Shown here in pieces: positions 34,939-43,135 of a stretch of 64,000 bases of DNA. How positions within the stretch are numbered: the first letter of the stretch is position 1; every line of letters begins with the position of its first letter. A program made the position numbers and the translations under genes. This DNA comes from Bradyrhizobium elkanii USDA 76. GTDB lineage: Bacteria; Pseudomonadota; Alphaproteobacteria; Rhizobiales; Xanthobacteraceae. The notes under the pieces were generated by a model. That model saw nothing but the letters and a program-made list of their open reading frames with translations. It ran no database searches and had not been told where the DNA came from. Location: positions 3,960,001 through 4,024,000 of the forward strand of contig NZ_CP066356.1 in NCBI RefSeq assembly GCF_023278185.1. Reading direction: 5' to 3'.

Positions 34939-35472
34939 CTACTTGCCCGAGCGCGGCAGCTCGTTGATCGCGGCGCGGACCTTGGCCATGGTCGTGGTGC
35001 AGTATTCCTCGCGCTCCTTCAGGAAGCGCTGCTGCTGGGCGCGGAAATTGGCAACCCGTTCCCGCACCTCGGATCCGAAGTCGCCGCTGATGTCGAGCCT
35101 GGCAAAATGCGGCAGCTGCGCCGGCTGAGGCGGGACTTCGACGACCGTCACCGCCAAGGGCGACGGAGCGGGGGGCAGGCCCTCGATCACGGTCGGCACC
35201 GGAAGCGGAGGCGGCACCACCGCAGCCCGCACCTCGGCCGCAGGCTTGACGCTGAACGTGGCGATCGCCTCGGCCAAGGCCTGTTCAGCGGCGGTTGGCA
35301 ACGCGGCGGGGGCAGGTGTAGCGGCAGGCGGCGTGGCGGTCGGCTGGGCCGCAGGCGGCGCCGTCTGCCGGGCAGGCGCCGGCAGCTCGGCGTCGGGCAG
35401 CTTGCCCTTCACCGACTGTACGAAGGCCATTGTCTGCGCGATCAGGAGATCGCGTTCCTTCATCCACTTCAT
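34939..35472 (-). CDS. Proline/alanine-rich protein of unknown function
   Basis: A 177-aa protein. The N-terminal helix (MKWMKERDLLIAQTMAFVQS) is followed by a long Pro/Ala low-complexity linker and a C-terminal helical region (RERVANFRAQQQRFLKEREE). No membrane segment or signal. The start at 35472 is chosen over an ATG at 35463 and one further upstream, on an AGGG site. Function unknown. Confidence 0.6.
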   Translation of the reverse strand: MKWMKERDLLIAQTMAFVQSVKGKLPDAELPAPARQTAPPAAQPTATPPAATPAPAALPTAAEQALAEAIATFSVKPAAEVRAAVVPPPLPVPTVIEGLPPAPSPLAVTVVEVPPQPAQLPHFARLDISGDFGSEVRERVANFRAQQQRFLKEREEYCTTTMAKVRAAINELPRSGK

Positions 35473-35605
35473 GGCGCACCCTGAGCGCGCGGATTCCAGC
35501 AAAGCAACCGCGCGGAATCAAGCGCTCGCCATCATGATGGTTGACGAAGACGACTGTTTGGTAGGCGCGGTGACATAATTGTGACACGTGCCGGGCGCGG
35601 ACGGG

Positions 35606-35836
35606 TCAGCGCTGACGGGGATTGGTGTTCGGGACGAACGGGATACCGACGATCCGGACCGGGGTCTGGGCCAGTCCCTGATTCGGCGCCGACGCTTGAT
35701 TCGCGGCCGGCCGAGGCGCGGGGTTCGCCGGCGCGGGCGCCTGATCGAGCAGGGCGACGAGGCCGGCCGCGGCCACGCTGAGCAGCGTGAACGTGCCCAG
35801 GAGCAGCAGATTGCGGTTGGATTCGCGGACCCTCAT
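35606..35836 (-). CDS. Small single-pass membrane protein with Pro-rich tail
   Basis: A 76-aa protein: basic start MRVRESNRN, one membrane segment (LLLLGTFTLLSVAAAGLVAL), then a Pro/Ala/Asn-rich periplasmic tail. No family recognised. Confidence 0.5.
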   Translation of the reverse strand: MRVRESNRNLLLLGTFTLLSVAAAGLVALLDQAPAPANPAPRPAANQASAPNQGLAQTPVRIVGIPFVPNTNPRQR

Positions 35837-35973
35837 ACGAGGAAAATCGCGTGAGCGGGCATAACGTTCCGAACAAATCCTCAGACGTTTTCGCGCGGAT
35901 TTCGTCGCATCTTAAGAACGAGCATCAGGAGAGGACGAACCGGTGTGCCGGCAGGAACGGGGCAGGGTTCGGC

Positions 35974-36153
35974 CTAATGGGCCGTTACCGCGGCGGGTAC
36001 CTGCTCGGTGCTGCGCGCCTCGATCAGGTCGGCGTAGCGGCCATATTCCTCGGCCATTTCGAGCAGCTTCTCGCGCACCGCGGCGTCGGTCACCTGCCGG
36101 GCCAGCCGTCGCGCCTGATCGGATTGGAAGCGGTAATGTGCTGTGTCGGACAT
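35974..36153 (-). CDS. Small conserved cytoplasmic protein (59 aa)
   Basis: Reads MSDTAHYRFQSDQARRLARQ then VTDAAVREKLLEMAEEYGR, a helical-hairpin-like charged protein ending EQVPAAVTAH. A perfect GAGGAG lies 8 nt before the ATG at 36153. Similar short proteins are common in Bradyrhizobium; role unknown. Confidence 0.65.
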   Translation of the reverse strand: MSDTAHYRFQSDQARRLARQVTDAAVREKLLEMAEEYGRYADLIEARSTEQVPAAVTAH

Positions 36154-36208
36154 GGTGGCGGCTCCTCACATATCTGTAAGGGCCACCCGGCAAAGGTTCA
36201 TTAAGGTG

Positions 36209-36397
36209 TCATTGCAGCGTCGGTGGGCGATCCGCCGGCGGAGCCGCCGCGGCGGGCCGCGTCTTGTCCTCGCGGACCTCGACTTCGAACCAGCCCATCT
36301 CCTTCAGCTCGCGTGCCTTCTTCTCGGCCGCGTCTTCGCTGTCGCGCTTCAGCACGATTTGGCTGGTGCCATCTCGGGCAAGGATCAAATAGGTCAT
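36209..36397 (-). CDS. Small conserved protein (62 aa)
   Basis: Reads MTYLILARDGTSQIVLKRDS then EDAAEKKARELKEMGWFEVE, a compact alpha-beta pattern with a Pro-rich tail. The in-frame ATG at 36418 lacks a ribosome site, so the ATG at 36397 is preferred. Function unknown. Confidence 0.6.
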   Translation of the reverse strand: MTYLILARDGTSQIVLKRDSEDAAEKKARELKEMGWFEVEVREDKTRPAAAAPPADRPPTLQ

Positions 36398-37204
36398 TGG
36401 CTGAGTCCCACCCCGCATTCTGCATACCCCGTTTGGGGCCGCAAGAACAGAAGCAAGGCGAGGGATGGGTGATCCTACGGGAAGGATCCCACGATTCCTG
36501 CCAGGGAGGTGTCGCAGCGGCTTTCCGAACCGGCCCTGCGGCGCAGCGTCGGTTCGGAAGGGGCGAACTACCTCAGCGCTTCACGACCAGTCGATGTGGC
36601 GGTTCCTGTCGTCCCATCGATGTGCTTAGCGTTGGGTGCAGACGAACCGAGTGCCGTTCTTCGTCGTGCCGGTGGAAATCACAAGTGGTCGTTGCGAGGG
36701 GACTCAACGTTCTTGCAGGGCTTCATGCAAAACATTGCGGCGCGCCGAGGTCGTTGCATTGGCTATCGGTGAACGCGATCGACGATGTTGCACTCCCGAC
36801 CACCGGAATAATACGGCTCGCTCTGCACATTGCGGGCAATCAAGCGAAGCGCTTTGATTGAATCGCGACGACGTGTTCGAATCGCAGCCGGGAAAGACGC
36901 GCGGCGCAAAGCCGCGCATATCTGGATGGAGGACGCGATGCCCAGGCACTTCGGTTTGAAGGCAGCATCGGCCGCAGGACGGTCGGCGTTCACGGGGTCA
37001 TCGAAGGATTTGCAGCAGCGGACTGCTTCGGCGTCGGCATCGAAGAAGCGTGCTCCGGACAGCTCTGCAGCGTCGAAGCACGCTTCCCCATGCTCGGAAC
37101 TGCCCTATTCGCCTGCGAGCTGGCGGGGCTGCCGTGGCCGGCGGTCGATCTCGGCAGACTGAAGCTGGGTCGCGGCGGCCAGGATGGCGGAAATCCAAGC
37201 CAAA
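36398..37204. other. 807-bp stretch without a clear gene
   Basis: No ORF with convincing codon use. One possibility is the 74-aa frame at 36938-37162 (MPRHFGLKAASAAGRSAFTG...), which has GGAGG 5 nt before its ATG but a low-complexity, unfamiliar product. The rest reads like decayed coding DNA. Confidence 0.4.
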
Positions 37205-37279
37205 TGGTGCCGGCTGAGGGGATTGAACCCCCGACCTTCAGTTTACAAAACTGCTGCTCTACCGCTGAGCTAAGCCGGC
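37205..37279 (-). tRNA. tRNA-Thr (anticodon UGU)
   Basis: On the minus strand a full cloverleaf is readable: acceptor GCCGGC...GCCGGC, D-arm TTAGCTCAGCGGTAGAGC, anticodon arm CAGTTTTGTAAACTG with TGT in the loop, and T-arm GGGGGTTCAATCCCC, ending with encoded CCA. Confidence 0.95.
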
Positions 37280-37389
37280 GAATTGGCAATGATTTGCGCG
37301 CTCGCATAGCAGACTTGGCGCGCCAGAGCCAGAACCAAGGCTTGAACCGAGCAGGCGAGAAGCGATCGCGCCCCCGGATCGGCCCGACA

Positions 37390-37419
37390 GCAAAAGGCGG
37401 CCCGCAGGCCGCCTTTTGC
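37390..37419. terminator. Bidirectional hairpin terminator
   Basis: GCAAAAGGCGGC pairs with GCCGCCTTTTGC around a short loop. The T-run follows the stem in both orientations. It ends the minus-strand gene at 37441. Confidence 0.7.
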
Positions 37420-37440
37420 GCCGTCGGCCTGTCAGCTGAG

Positions 37441-37878
37441 CTACTGGCACGGATGCCGTCGGCCGTCGCTGCCGCGGAACCAGGTGCCGGGGGTGCAGAC
37501 AAAGCCGTTCTGCCGGGCATATTCGGCGCCGCCGATCGGGGTGCGGGCATAGTCGGGGCCGCCAAACGGGGCGGTGGCGACCGCAGCCGCCGTGCCGACC
37601 GCGCCGCCGACGACGCCACCGGCCACGCGGGCCGCGGCGTCGACAGGCGCGAACGGGCCGGGGTCATAGCGGTTGTAGCTGCTCTGCCAGTCGCGGTCCC
37701 GCCGATCGATGCGCTGGTGATAGGCGGCGCGGGTGCCTGGTGCCATCGCCTGGCATCGGGCGTCCGGCCAGGCATTCGAGCAGCGCGCGGCGGTGCCGAT
37801 CGTCTGTTGCGCCATCGCCGGGCTCGCCAGTGCCGAGGCGAGCAGGGCTGCTGCGCCGAGGATTCTGAAGTGTGTCAT
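37441..37878 (-). CDS. Exported protein of unknown function, glycine-rich helix
   Basis: A 145-aa exported protein: signal peptide (ending ASPAMAQ), a Cys pair in TAARCSNAWPDARCQAMA, a charged middle, a Gly/Ala membrane-like segment (ARVAGGVVGGAVGTAAAVAT) and a C-terminal disulfide-type pair (GFVCTPGTWF, RRHPCQ). GGAGG lies 6 nt before the ATG at 37878. Lineage-typical; function unknown. Confidence 0.65.
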   Translation of the reverse strand: MTHFRILGAAALLASALASPAMAQQTIGTAARCSNAWPDARCQAMAPGTRAAYHQRIDRRDRDWQSSYNRYDPGPFAPVDAAARVAGGVVGGAVGTAAAVATAPFGGPDYARTPIGGAEYARQNGFVCTPGTWFRGSDGRRHPCQ

Positions 37879-38075
37879 GCAAGGCCTCCTCTCGTCGTGG
37901 TGGACGGCTAATTTCGCCGTGCAGCGCTCGTTCCGCCGCGGCCTTGCCCTGCGTTCAAACCAGTGTGAAGTTCCGCAGGCTCGTGCGCATGATGCGTTCC
38001 GGAGCACGCTGCCTTCGACGAGAATTGCGTGTACAGCGGTGAACGAACTGGTGTCGGTGCCGACGCGGGGGATTG

Positions 38076-38843
38076 ATGTTCGGAATCTTGAGTCTTGGCT
38101 TTCTGCTCGGCATGCAGCATGCGCTGGAGCCGGATCATATCGCGGCGGTATCGAGCATCGCGGCCCGCCGCACCCATGTCGGTGACATCGTCAAGCACGG
38201 GCTGACCTGGGGGCTTGGCCACACGCTCACTTTGTTCATCTTTGCCGGCGCCGCGATCCTGCTCGGGCGCGCGATTCCCGAGACGGTATCGCAGCCGATC
38301 GAGACCGCGGTCGGCATCATGCTGGTCGGCCTCGGCGCGCATGTGTGGTGGCGGCTGTGGCGCGACCGCGTGCACTTCCACACCCATTCGCATGGCGACG
38401 GCACCACGCATTTCCACGCCCACAGCCATGCCGGTGAAGCCGTGGCGGCTACGTCCACCGTGGCGGTTACGTCCACCGTAGCGCGTGCGTCCACCGTGGC
38501 GCTTGCGTCCACCGTGCCGCACGTCCGCGCCGCGCACAGCCATGCGCACGGCTTCCGCTGGCGCACGCTCCTGGTCGGCCTGATGCACGGCATGGCCGGC
38601 TCGGCGGCGCTGTTGGTGCTGACGGTGTCGCAGGCCCCAAGTCCAGTGATCGGGCTCGGCTATGTCGCGCTGTTCGGCATCGGCTCGATGATCGGCATGG
38701 GCGTGCTGTCCAGCGTGATCGCGGTGCCGCTCGCAGCCTCGGCGCGCTGGCTGACCTGGGCCAATCACGGCCTGCAAACGGCGGTCGGCGCGGTCACGAT
38801 CGCGATCGGCGTCCACTCGATCGTCGAGAACGCCTTCACCTGA
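38076..38843 (+). CDS. UreH/NiCoT-like metal permease
   Basis: A 255-aa membrane protein with about six segments. The NiCoT signature HX4DH is present as HALEPDH in TM1 (GMQHALEPDHIAAVSSI), as is a second GHTLTLF block. A long His-rich cytoplasmic loop (HFHTHSHGDGTTHFHAHSHA) suggests nickel or cobalt handling. The loop is extended by a tandem repeat of Ser/Thr-Val units (see 38445-38516). ATG at 38076; a TTG at 38073 is the alternative. Function as transporter inferred from the family. Confidence 0.8.
   Translation: MFGILSLGFLLGMQHALEPDHIAAVSSIAARRTHVGDIVKHGLTWGLGHTLTLFIFAGAAILLGRAIPETVSQPIETAVGIMLVGLGAHVWWRLWRDRVHFHTHSHGDGTTHFHAHSHAGEAVAATSTVAVTSTVARASTVALASTVPHVRAAHSHAHGFRWRTLLVGLMHGMAGSAALLVLTVSQAPSPVIGLGYVALFGIGSMIGMGVLSSVIAVPLAASARWLTWANHGLQTAVGAVTIAIGVHSIVENAFT
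38445..38516 (+). repeat. Four tandem 18-bp repeats inside the metal-permease gene
   Basis: Four consecutive in-frame 18-bp units, each ending in CGTCCACCGT(G/A), encode A-x-(T/A)-S-T-V six times three. They lengthen the loop between the His-rich segment and TM4. In-frame unit length means slippage would change loop length without breaking the gene. Confidence 0.8.
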
Positions 38844-39015
38844 CGGGTAGGCGGCTTCCGGGCGCCCGTTAACGATTTCTGATTCCGCACGGCCGCATTG
38901 ACCGGATGCCGATGCTTACGCGTTAGGCTTACCGGCAGTTTGGCCGGCGTCCTTAACCCTTCCGCCGAGCCGTTGGATTAGGTTGTGGTGGAACAATTCG
39001 GGACGCTGGGTGAAC

Positions 39016-39489
39016 ATGCGCGCAAGTCTTGCGCTGGCGATATTGGCTGCGATGACCTCGACGGCGCTGGCCGGCGGCGGCTTCGACATTGTCGTGCCGG
39101 TGCGGCCCGGCGTGCCGATCATCATTAACGGCGTCGACGCCTCCTATGCCGTGGTCGAAAGCGCGATGGGGCTCGCCCGCAACGAGTCGATGGTGCCGAC
39201 CGTCTATGGCGGCCGCCCGATCGATCCCCAGCCGAATGTCGGCCACTATTATCCGAGCCTTGGCCGCATGCCGGGTTACGGCCGCCTCGAGATCGAGCCG
39301 CCGGCCAACCGCCGCCTGCCCAAGCCGGCCGAGAGCTATCATCAATCGTGGGGCGCGGAATCGGCGCCGCTGCCGGCACAGTCCAACGTGCCGGTCGATC
39401 CGCCGCCGGTGATCTACGCGCCGGAGTTCAACGGGCCGCGGCCGCTGCCGCGCCCGTTCCCGCGGCCACCGCGACCCAGAGGATTCTGA
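39016..39489 (+). CDS. Proline-rich exported protein
   Basis: A 157-aa exported protein: signal peptide MRASLALAILAAMTSTALAG, a short globular part (GGFDIVVPVRPGVPIIINGV) and a Pro/Arg-rich tail (RPLPRPFPRPPRPRGF). No family recognised. ATG at 39016 chosen for the signal peptide. Confidence 0.6.
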   Translation: MRASLALAILAAMTSTALAGGGFDIVVPVRPGVPIIINGVDASYAVVESAMGLARNESMVPTVYGGRPIDPQPNVGHYYPSLGRMPGYGRLEIEPPANRRLPKPAESYHQSWGAESAPLPAQSNVPVDPPPVIYAPEFNGPRPLPRPFPRPPRPRGF

Positions 39490-39584
39490 AATCGACTGCC
39501 CGAAATCAAGAGCCCCGCGAAACGGGGGTCCTGAATAGCCATCAAGAGCTACGCGACGAACAGAGAGACCTACAGGAGAGAGTA

Positions 39585-40004
39585 ATGCGTCAAATGATCA
39601 AAGGACTGATTGCGGCGGTGGCCGTCATGCTGAGCGCGCCCGCAATGGCGTGCGGATTCAACCCTTGCGGCTATTCCGCGCCCGTCGTGAATTACGGCTG
39701 CGGTGGTTGCGGGGGTTACGGCTACGGCTACGGTTACGGCGCCGTCGAACGTCTGCCCGACCCGGATGCCGCTTATCCCAGCGCGGCGCAGCAGTACTAT
39801 TACGTCAACCAGGGACCTACCTACACCGGTCCGGGCAACTGGGCACCGCGCCCGTACTACCGCGAAGGCTACGGCCGCCCGTATTACGGCTATCGCCGCT
39901 ACGGCTACCGTCACTACGGCTACCGCCATCACTACGGCTATCGTTCGCACTACGGCTATCGCTACGGCCGCTACGGCCATCCGGTGCTGCGCCGCTACTA
40001 CTGA
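39585..40004 (+). CDS. Exported Gly/Tyr/Arg-rich repeat protein
   Basis: A 139-aa exported protein: signal peptide (ending APAMAC), a Cys/Gly cluster NYGCGGCGGYGYGYGYG, then a tail of HYGYR/RYGYR repeats to the end (RRYGYRHYGYRHHYGYR). ACAGGAGAG precedes the ATG. Such proteins are common and unexplained in Bradyrhizobium; surface or cell-wall association is a guess. Confidence 0.65.
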   Translation: MRQMIKGLIAAVAVMLSAPAMACGFNPCGYSAPVVNYGCGGCGGYGYGYGYGAVERLPDPDAAYPSAAQQYYYVNQGPTYTGPGNWAPRPYYREGYGRPYYGYRRYGYRHYGYRHHYGYRSHYGYRYGRYGHPVLRRYY

Positions 40005-40029
40005 TCCGATCGTCAGTTCGAGAGATCAG

Positions 40030-40056
40030 CGCCCGTTCGCGTCACGCGAGCGGGCG
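40030..40056 (+). terminator. Rho-independent terminator
   Basis: CGCCCGTTCGCG (40030-40041) and CGCGAGCGGGCG (40045-40056) form a 12-bp near-perfect stem with a TCA loop, followed by TTT, between two convergent genes. Confidence 0.75.
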
Positions 40057-40064
40057 TTTGTCGT

Positions 40065-40889
40065 TCACATCAGCCCGAGCCGGCTGGCGCCGATATAGAG
40101 CGCGAGCACACAGGCGTTCGACACGTTGAGGCTCTTGATCTCGCCGGGCATGTCGAGGCGGGCGACGAGGCGGCAGGTCTCGCGCGTCAATTGCCGCAAG
40201 CCCTTGCCTTCGGCGCCGAGCACCAGCGCGAGCGGCGCTTGCAGCGCGGCCTTGCCGAGATCCTCGGTGCCCTCGCTGTCGAGGCCGACGGTCTGGAAGC
40301 CGCGCTCGTTCAACTCGTTCAGCGCGCGCGCAAGGTTCTGCACGGTGACGACAGGCACCAGTTCGAGCGCGCCGGAGGCGGACTTCGCCAGCACGCCGGT
40401 CGCCTCCGGGCTGTGGCGGGCGGTGGTGACGATCGCCTTCACCGCGAACGCCGCGGCCGAGCGCAGGATGGCGCCGACATTGTGCGGATCGGTGATCTGG
40501 TCGAGCACCAGCACGATGCCCTCCAGCGCCAGCGTGTCGATGCCGGGCGAGGGCAGGGGATCGGCCTCCGCCAGGAGGCCCTGATGCACCGCATCGGGGG
40601 TGAGGCGCCGGTCGATCTCGCTCGGCCGGACGATCTCGGGGGCGACGCGGGTCGCGATGTTTTCGTCGGCGAGGCGCTTGGCCGCGTTCTCGGTGAGGTA
40701 AAGCTTGCGGATATGGCGGTCGGGGTTGGCAAGCGCGGCCGACACCGTGTGCCAGCCGTACAGAATCACCGGCCCGTCGGAACCGGATTCGCGTTCCCGC
40801 CGGGCCGGCGGACGGCCGAATTTCGGCCCTTTTTGGAAGGGTTTACCGCCCTTGCCTCGGAAATTGGGTTTGCGGTCGCGGTCGCTCAT
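40065..40889 (-). CDS. rlmB: 23S rRNA 2'-O-methyltransferase RlmB
   Basis: A 274-aa SPOUT/TrmH-family enzyme that methylates the 2'-OH of a conserved guanosine in 23S rRNA. It has an N-terminal basic extension, an L30e-like substrate domain (GPVILYGWHTVSAALANP), then the knotted SPOUT domain with motif 1 LDQITDPHNVGAILRSA, motif 2 LVLGAEGKGLR and motif 3 MPGEIKSLNVSNA. It is complete. It stands alone, convergent with the HYGYR-rich gene and upstream of tRNA-Tyr. Confidence 0.93.
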   Translation of the reverse strand: MSDRDRKPNFRGKGGKPFQKGPKFGRPPARRERESGSDGPVILYGWHTVSAALANPDRHIRKLYLTENAAKRLADENIATRVAPEIVRPSEIDRRLTPDAVHQGLLAEADPLPSPGIDTLALEGIVLVLDQITDPHNVGAILRSAAAFAVKAIVTTARHSPEATGVLAKSASGALELVPVVTVQNLARALNELNERGFQTVGLDSEGTEDLGKAALQAPLALVLGAEGKGLRQLTRETCRLVARLDMPGEIKSLNVSNACVLALYIGASRLGLM

Positions 40890-41198
40890 GTGAGGCTTGT
40901 GTCACGGCTCCCGAATATTGGCAATTTTACACAGCGTTTTCGAGCGAAGTGGGGGCCGGTTCGCGTGAAGAAAACGCGACAAAACAAGAATCTAGCCGCA
41001 AGACTCACGACTTTGGAACAGAGATCGCCCGAGCCTGCAAAAGTATCCCAATTAGATGGCTGGCTTGGTTGACTTTGGGGACCGCCTTCCCCCATAAACG
41101 CGCCCGACCGCGCACCCGCTTCGGGTCGGCCGGTTATCAGCGTCATTTCGATGACCCGGTCCGCCGCCACTCGCGCGGCCGGTCTGATGCTGTTGGAC

Positions 41199-41284
41199 GG
41201 GGGAGTGTCCCGAGTGGCAAAGGGAGCTGACTGTAAATCAGCCGCCTCATGGCTTCGCAGGTTCGAGTCCTGCCTCCCCCACCA
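41199..41284 (+). tRNA. tRNA-Tyr (anticodon GUA), integration target
   Basis: Acceptor GGGGGAG pairs with CTCCCCC; anticodon stem GACTGTAAATC carries GTA; a long variable arm (CCGCCTCATGGCTTCGCAGG) is as expected for tRNA-Tyr; the T-arm and CCA are encoded. Its last 57 bases are repeated at 60514-60570, showing that an element integrated here while keeping the tRNA intact. Confidence 0.95.
41228..41284 (+). repeat. attL: 57-bp direct repeat in tRNA-Tyr
   Basis: Identical to 60514-60570 from TGACTGTAAATC through the CCA end. The bases just outside the repeat differ on both sides, so these limits are exact. Confidence 0.9.
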
Positions 41285-41794
41285 ATCAAATCAATCACTT
41301 ACGACGCTTGCCTTCCACGTCATCCGATCGCCTCGAATGGTGGAAGGATGGTGGAAGGATTGGGAGCCTGTAGTAGCGGGAACCCGGTAGCCGGGGACTA
41401 GCGGCGTTCGTGCCCAAGGGTCTGGCCGGAACGTTTCCCGCTGTTCACGGCTTATGGGACTAGCCAGCGCGGCGCGCGGTCCCTGATGGTTCATCCGCCA
41501 GCCCCGGAGATCAGGGACCGCGCACTTCGCCGGGCGGCCACCTTCCGCCCGCAATTCTCCCGGCTTGAATATCGCGGACAACCAAGATCGAGCCACCATC
41601 CGGCCCGAGCGAGGCCATGAAGGCGAACAACGGTCGTGATGCCAGCAGCGGCGAGGCAGCGCGGTCCCGGCCATGAACCCTCAGCCAGTCCCGGACGGGA
41701 CCGCGCCCTCGTATCGCCCAAATCAGTCATCGTACCACGCACGGGCCCGCGTGTTTCTTTGCGTCGTTCAAGAGGCTGAAACGGCGGTGGCGGC
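41285..41794. other. 510-bp element left end without a clear gene
   Basis: Contains two overlapping copies of TGGTGGAAGGA (41338-41348 and 41349-41359) matching a set at the right end, and a strong hairpin: GCGCGGTCCCTGAT (41474-41487) with ATCAGGGACCGCGC (41510-41523). No ORF has convincing codons. May hold integrase arm sites and a structured RNA. Confidence 0.5.
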
Positions 41795-42082
41795 ATGAGT
41801 ATGTTTCTTGTTTTCGGACATGCCTTCAGCGCGTCCATTGAGCCGAAGATCGCGCATCTTCTGCACGATCGCGAGGCCTTTAAGAAGGCATTCGCGGCTG
41901 GGTTTGAGGAGGCGGCTGCTGCCGGATTCGATGCCGTGGATAAATTGCCGGTCGTGCTTGATGACGCGCTGATCAGAACAACCTTCCAAGTGCTGGTAGA
42001 TAAGTTCAATCGATCAAACGACACAGCGGAGCGGCGTAAAATCGTCGCCGAAATACTGAAGCTGGCGGAGTCGGCAAAATGA
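41795..42082 (+). CDS. Unknown small protein (95 aa)
   Basis: Reads MSMFLVFGHAFSASIEPKIA; helical, with Ala-rich and Leu/Ile helices (RRKIVAEILKLAESAK). No membrane segment or recognised family. Its stop overlaps a tiny ATG frame (42079), and a terminator follows. Confidence 0.5.
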   Translation: MSMFLVFGHAFSASIEPKIAHLLHDREAFKKAFAAGFEEAAAAGFDAVDKLPVVLDDALIRTTFQVLVDKFNRSNDTAERRKIVAEILKLAESAK

Positions 42083-42147
42083 TCACAACCGCCGACATCG
42101 AATTGCGCGCCCTCGTGATGCCCGAATCTGAATCGCTGATGGAGTAG
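42079..42147 (+). CDS. Possible 22-aa peptide overlapping the previous stop
   Basis: ATGA overlap, reading MITTADIELRALVMPESESL then ME. It lies just before a terminator. Too short to judge; the overlap is its main support. Confidence 0.25.
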   Translation: MITTADIELRALVMPESESLME

Positions 42148-42177
42148 CCGGAAACTCACACTTTCGGCATGGCTTGA

Positions 42178-42223
42178 CGGCCCGGCCGACCCCAGACTAC
42201 CCCAAGGTCGGGCCGCCTTTTTT
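42178..42223 (+). terminator. Rho-independent terminator
   Basis: CGGCCCGGCCGACC and GGTCGGGCCG arms form a strong stem followed directly by a CC and a six-T run, ending the 41795 transcript. Confidence 0.75.
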
Positions 42224-42265
42224 CTAATTTTCAGCAGGATCAATTGCAGCGCATTGGGCGCACCA

Positions 42266-42508
42266 ATGGCAGAGGCATACCCGGTCAAGATCACGTTCGG
42301 AGAGCTGCGCGAGCAGGGCTATCGCGGGATCATCGTCTATTGCCGCGACTACTCATGCAGCCATAACGTGCGGATCAGCGCTGACATATGGCCTGATCAC
42401 GTCAGGCTCTCTGATGTAGAGCCAAGCTTCAGATGCACCGCATGCGGAAGAAAGGGAGGCGAGATCAGAGCCGATCCGGATAGCTACGTCCGAACCCGAT
42501 CAGTATAG
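42266..42508 (+). CDS. Zinc-ribbon-like small protein
   Basis: An 80-aa protein: MAEAYPVKITFGELREQGYR opens a short alpha-beta part, and Cys pairs in IVYCRDYSCSHN and FRCTACGRKGGE look like a zinc ribbon. Typical of small proteins on Rhizobiales mobile elements; a nucleic-acid role is plausible. ATG at 42266 chosen over a TTG at 42254. Confidence 0.6.
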   Translation: MAEAYPVKITFGELREQGYRGIIVYCRDYSCSHNVRISADIWPDHVRLSDVEPSFRCTACGRKGGEIRADPDSYVRTRSV

Positions 42509-42532
42509 ACCTTGATGGGGAGGATCGCTGCG

Positions 42533-42730
42533 ATGAAGTGTCCGGCATGCGACGACTGCGGTTGGGTCTGCGAGAGCCACCCTGAGCGGGCATGGATGGG
42601 TAACTGTGCCTGCTCATGCGGTGGGGCTGGCGCTCCGTGCCCTCAGTGCAACCCGAGCGACGAGGACAATCCACCGCGACCTCCGAAGGGATTTAGAACA
42701 GAGTTCGATAAGGAGGGCTGGCGTCATTGA
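42533..42730 (+). CDS. Cys-rich zinc-binding small protein
   Basis: A 65-aa protein with MKCPACDDCGWVCESHP and then NCACSCGGAGAPCPQCNP, about ten Cys in pairs, resembling a DnaJ-type or rubredoxin-type zinc module. GGGGAGG lies 9 nt before the ATG. It overlaps the next gene by a few bases. Confidence 0.6.
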   Translation: MKCPACDDCGWVCESHPERAWMGNCACSCGGAGAPCPQCNPSDEDNPPRPPKGFRTEFDKEGWRH

Positions 42731-43011
42731 CGGGATGGCGACGACCTTTCGATGATCCAATCATCCTCCCAAATGGCCGGAAGCTGATCACGCTGCACGA
42801 TGCAGCGACCTACATCACCGAGTTGCCGAAGTCCGAGCAGGATGCGCTGGAATGGCAGGCTGCGATCGAGGCGCTGATGCTGGTGGCGCGCGGCGGCCCG
42901 ACGATGCTGGCGCGGATCGGCGTTATGCGAGCATTGAACAGGCACGAGCCAGCGCAACAGCCGCGTCGCAAGCAGGCGAAGTCGTACAGGGTGATTGGCT
43001 CAACGAGTTGA
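42727..43011 (+). CDS. Unknown conserved protein (94 aa)
   Basis: Starts with TTG overlapping the previous stop; reads (M)TGWRRPFDDPIILPNGRKLI, then a helical middle (EWQAAIEALMLVARGGPTML). It resembles a family of small proteins seen across Bradyrhizobium chromosomes and elements; function unknown. Confidence 0.6.
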   Translation: MTGWRRPFDDPIILPNGRKLITLHDAATYITELPKSEQDALEWQAAIEALMLVARGGPTMLARIGVMRALNRHEPAQQPRRKQAKSYRVIGSTS

Positions 43012-43099
43012 AGGATTTTCTGGCTGAACGCCGGGCTTGTTCAGGGGCCCGTGCGCCTCGTATAAGGTAATTTAGCAACTTAGACGCTAAAGATCATGT

Positions 43100-43113
43100 G
43101 TCGGTATACCGAC
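43100..43113. promoter_or_regulatory. Perfect palindrome GTCGGTATACCGAC before the Xre-ImmA gene
   Basis: A 14-bp perfect palindrome 22 nt upstream of the start at 43136. TTTAGC (43071-43076) and GCTAAA (43086-43091) make a second inverted repeat just before it. The downstream gene begins with an Xre-type DNA-binding domain, so this is a good candidate for autoregulation. Confidence 0.5.
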
Positions 43114-43135
43114 GCCGCATGTTTTAGAAAACGCC

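Noticed and set aside
36938..37162. 74-codon frame with GGAGG 5 nt upstream
   Set aside because: The Ser/Ala/Arg-rich product resembles no protein I know and the region looks decayed; mentioned only in the gap entry.
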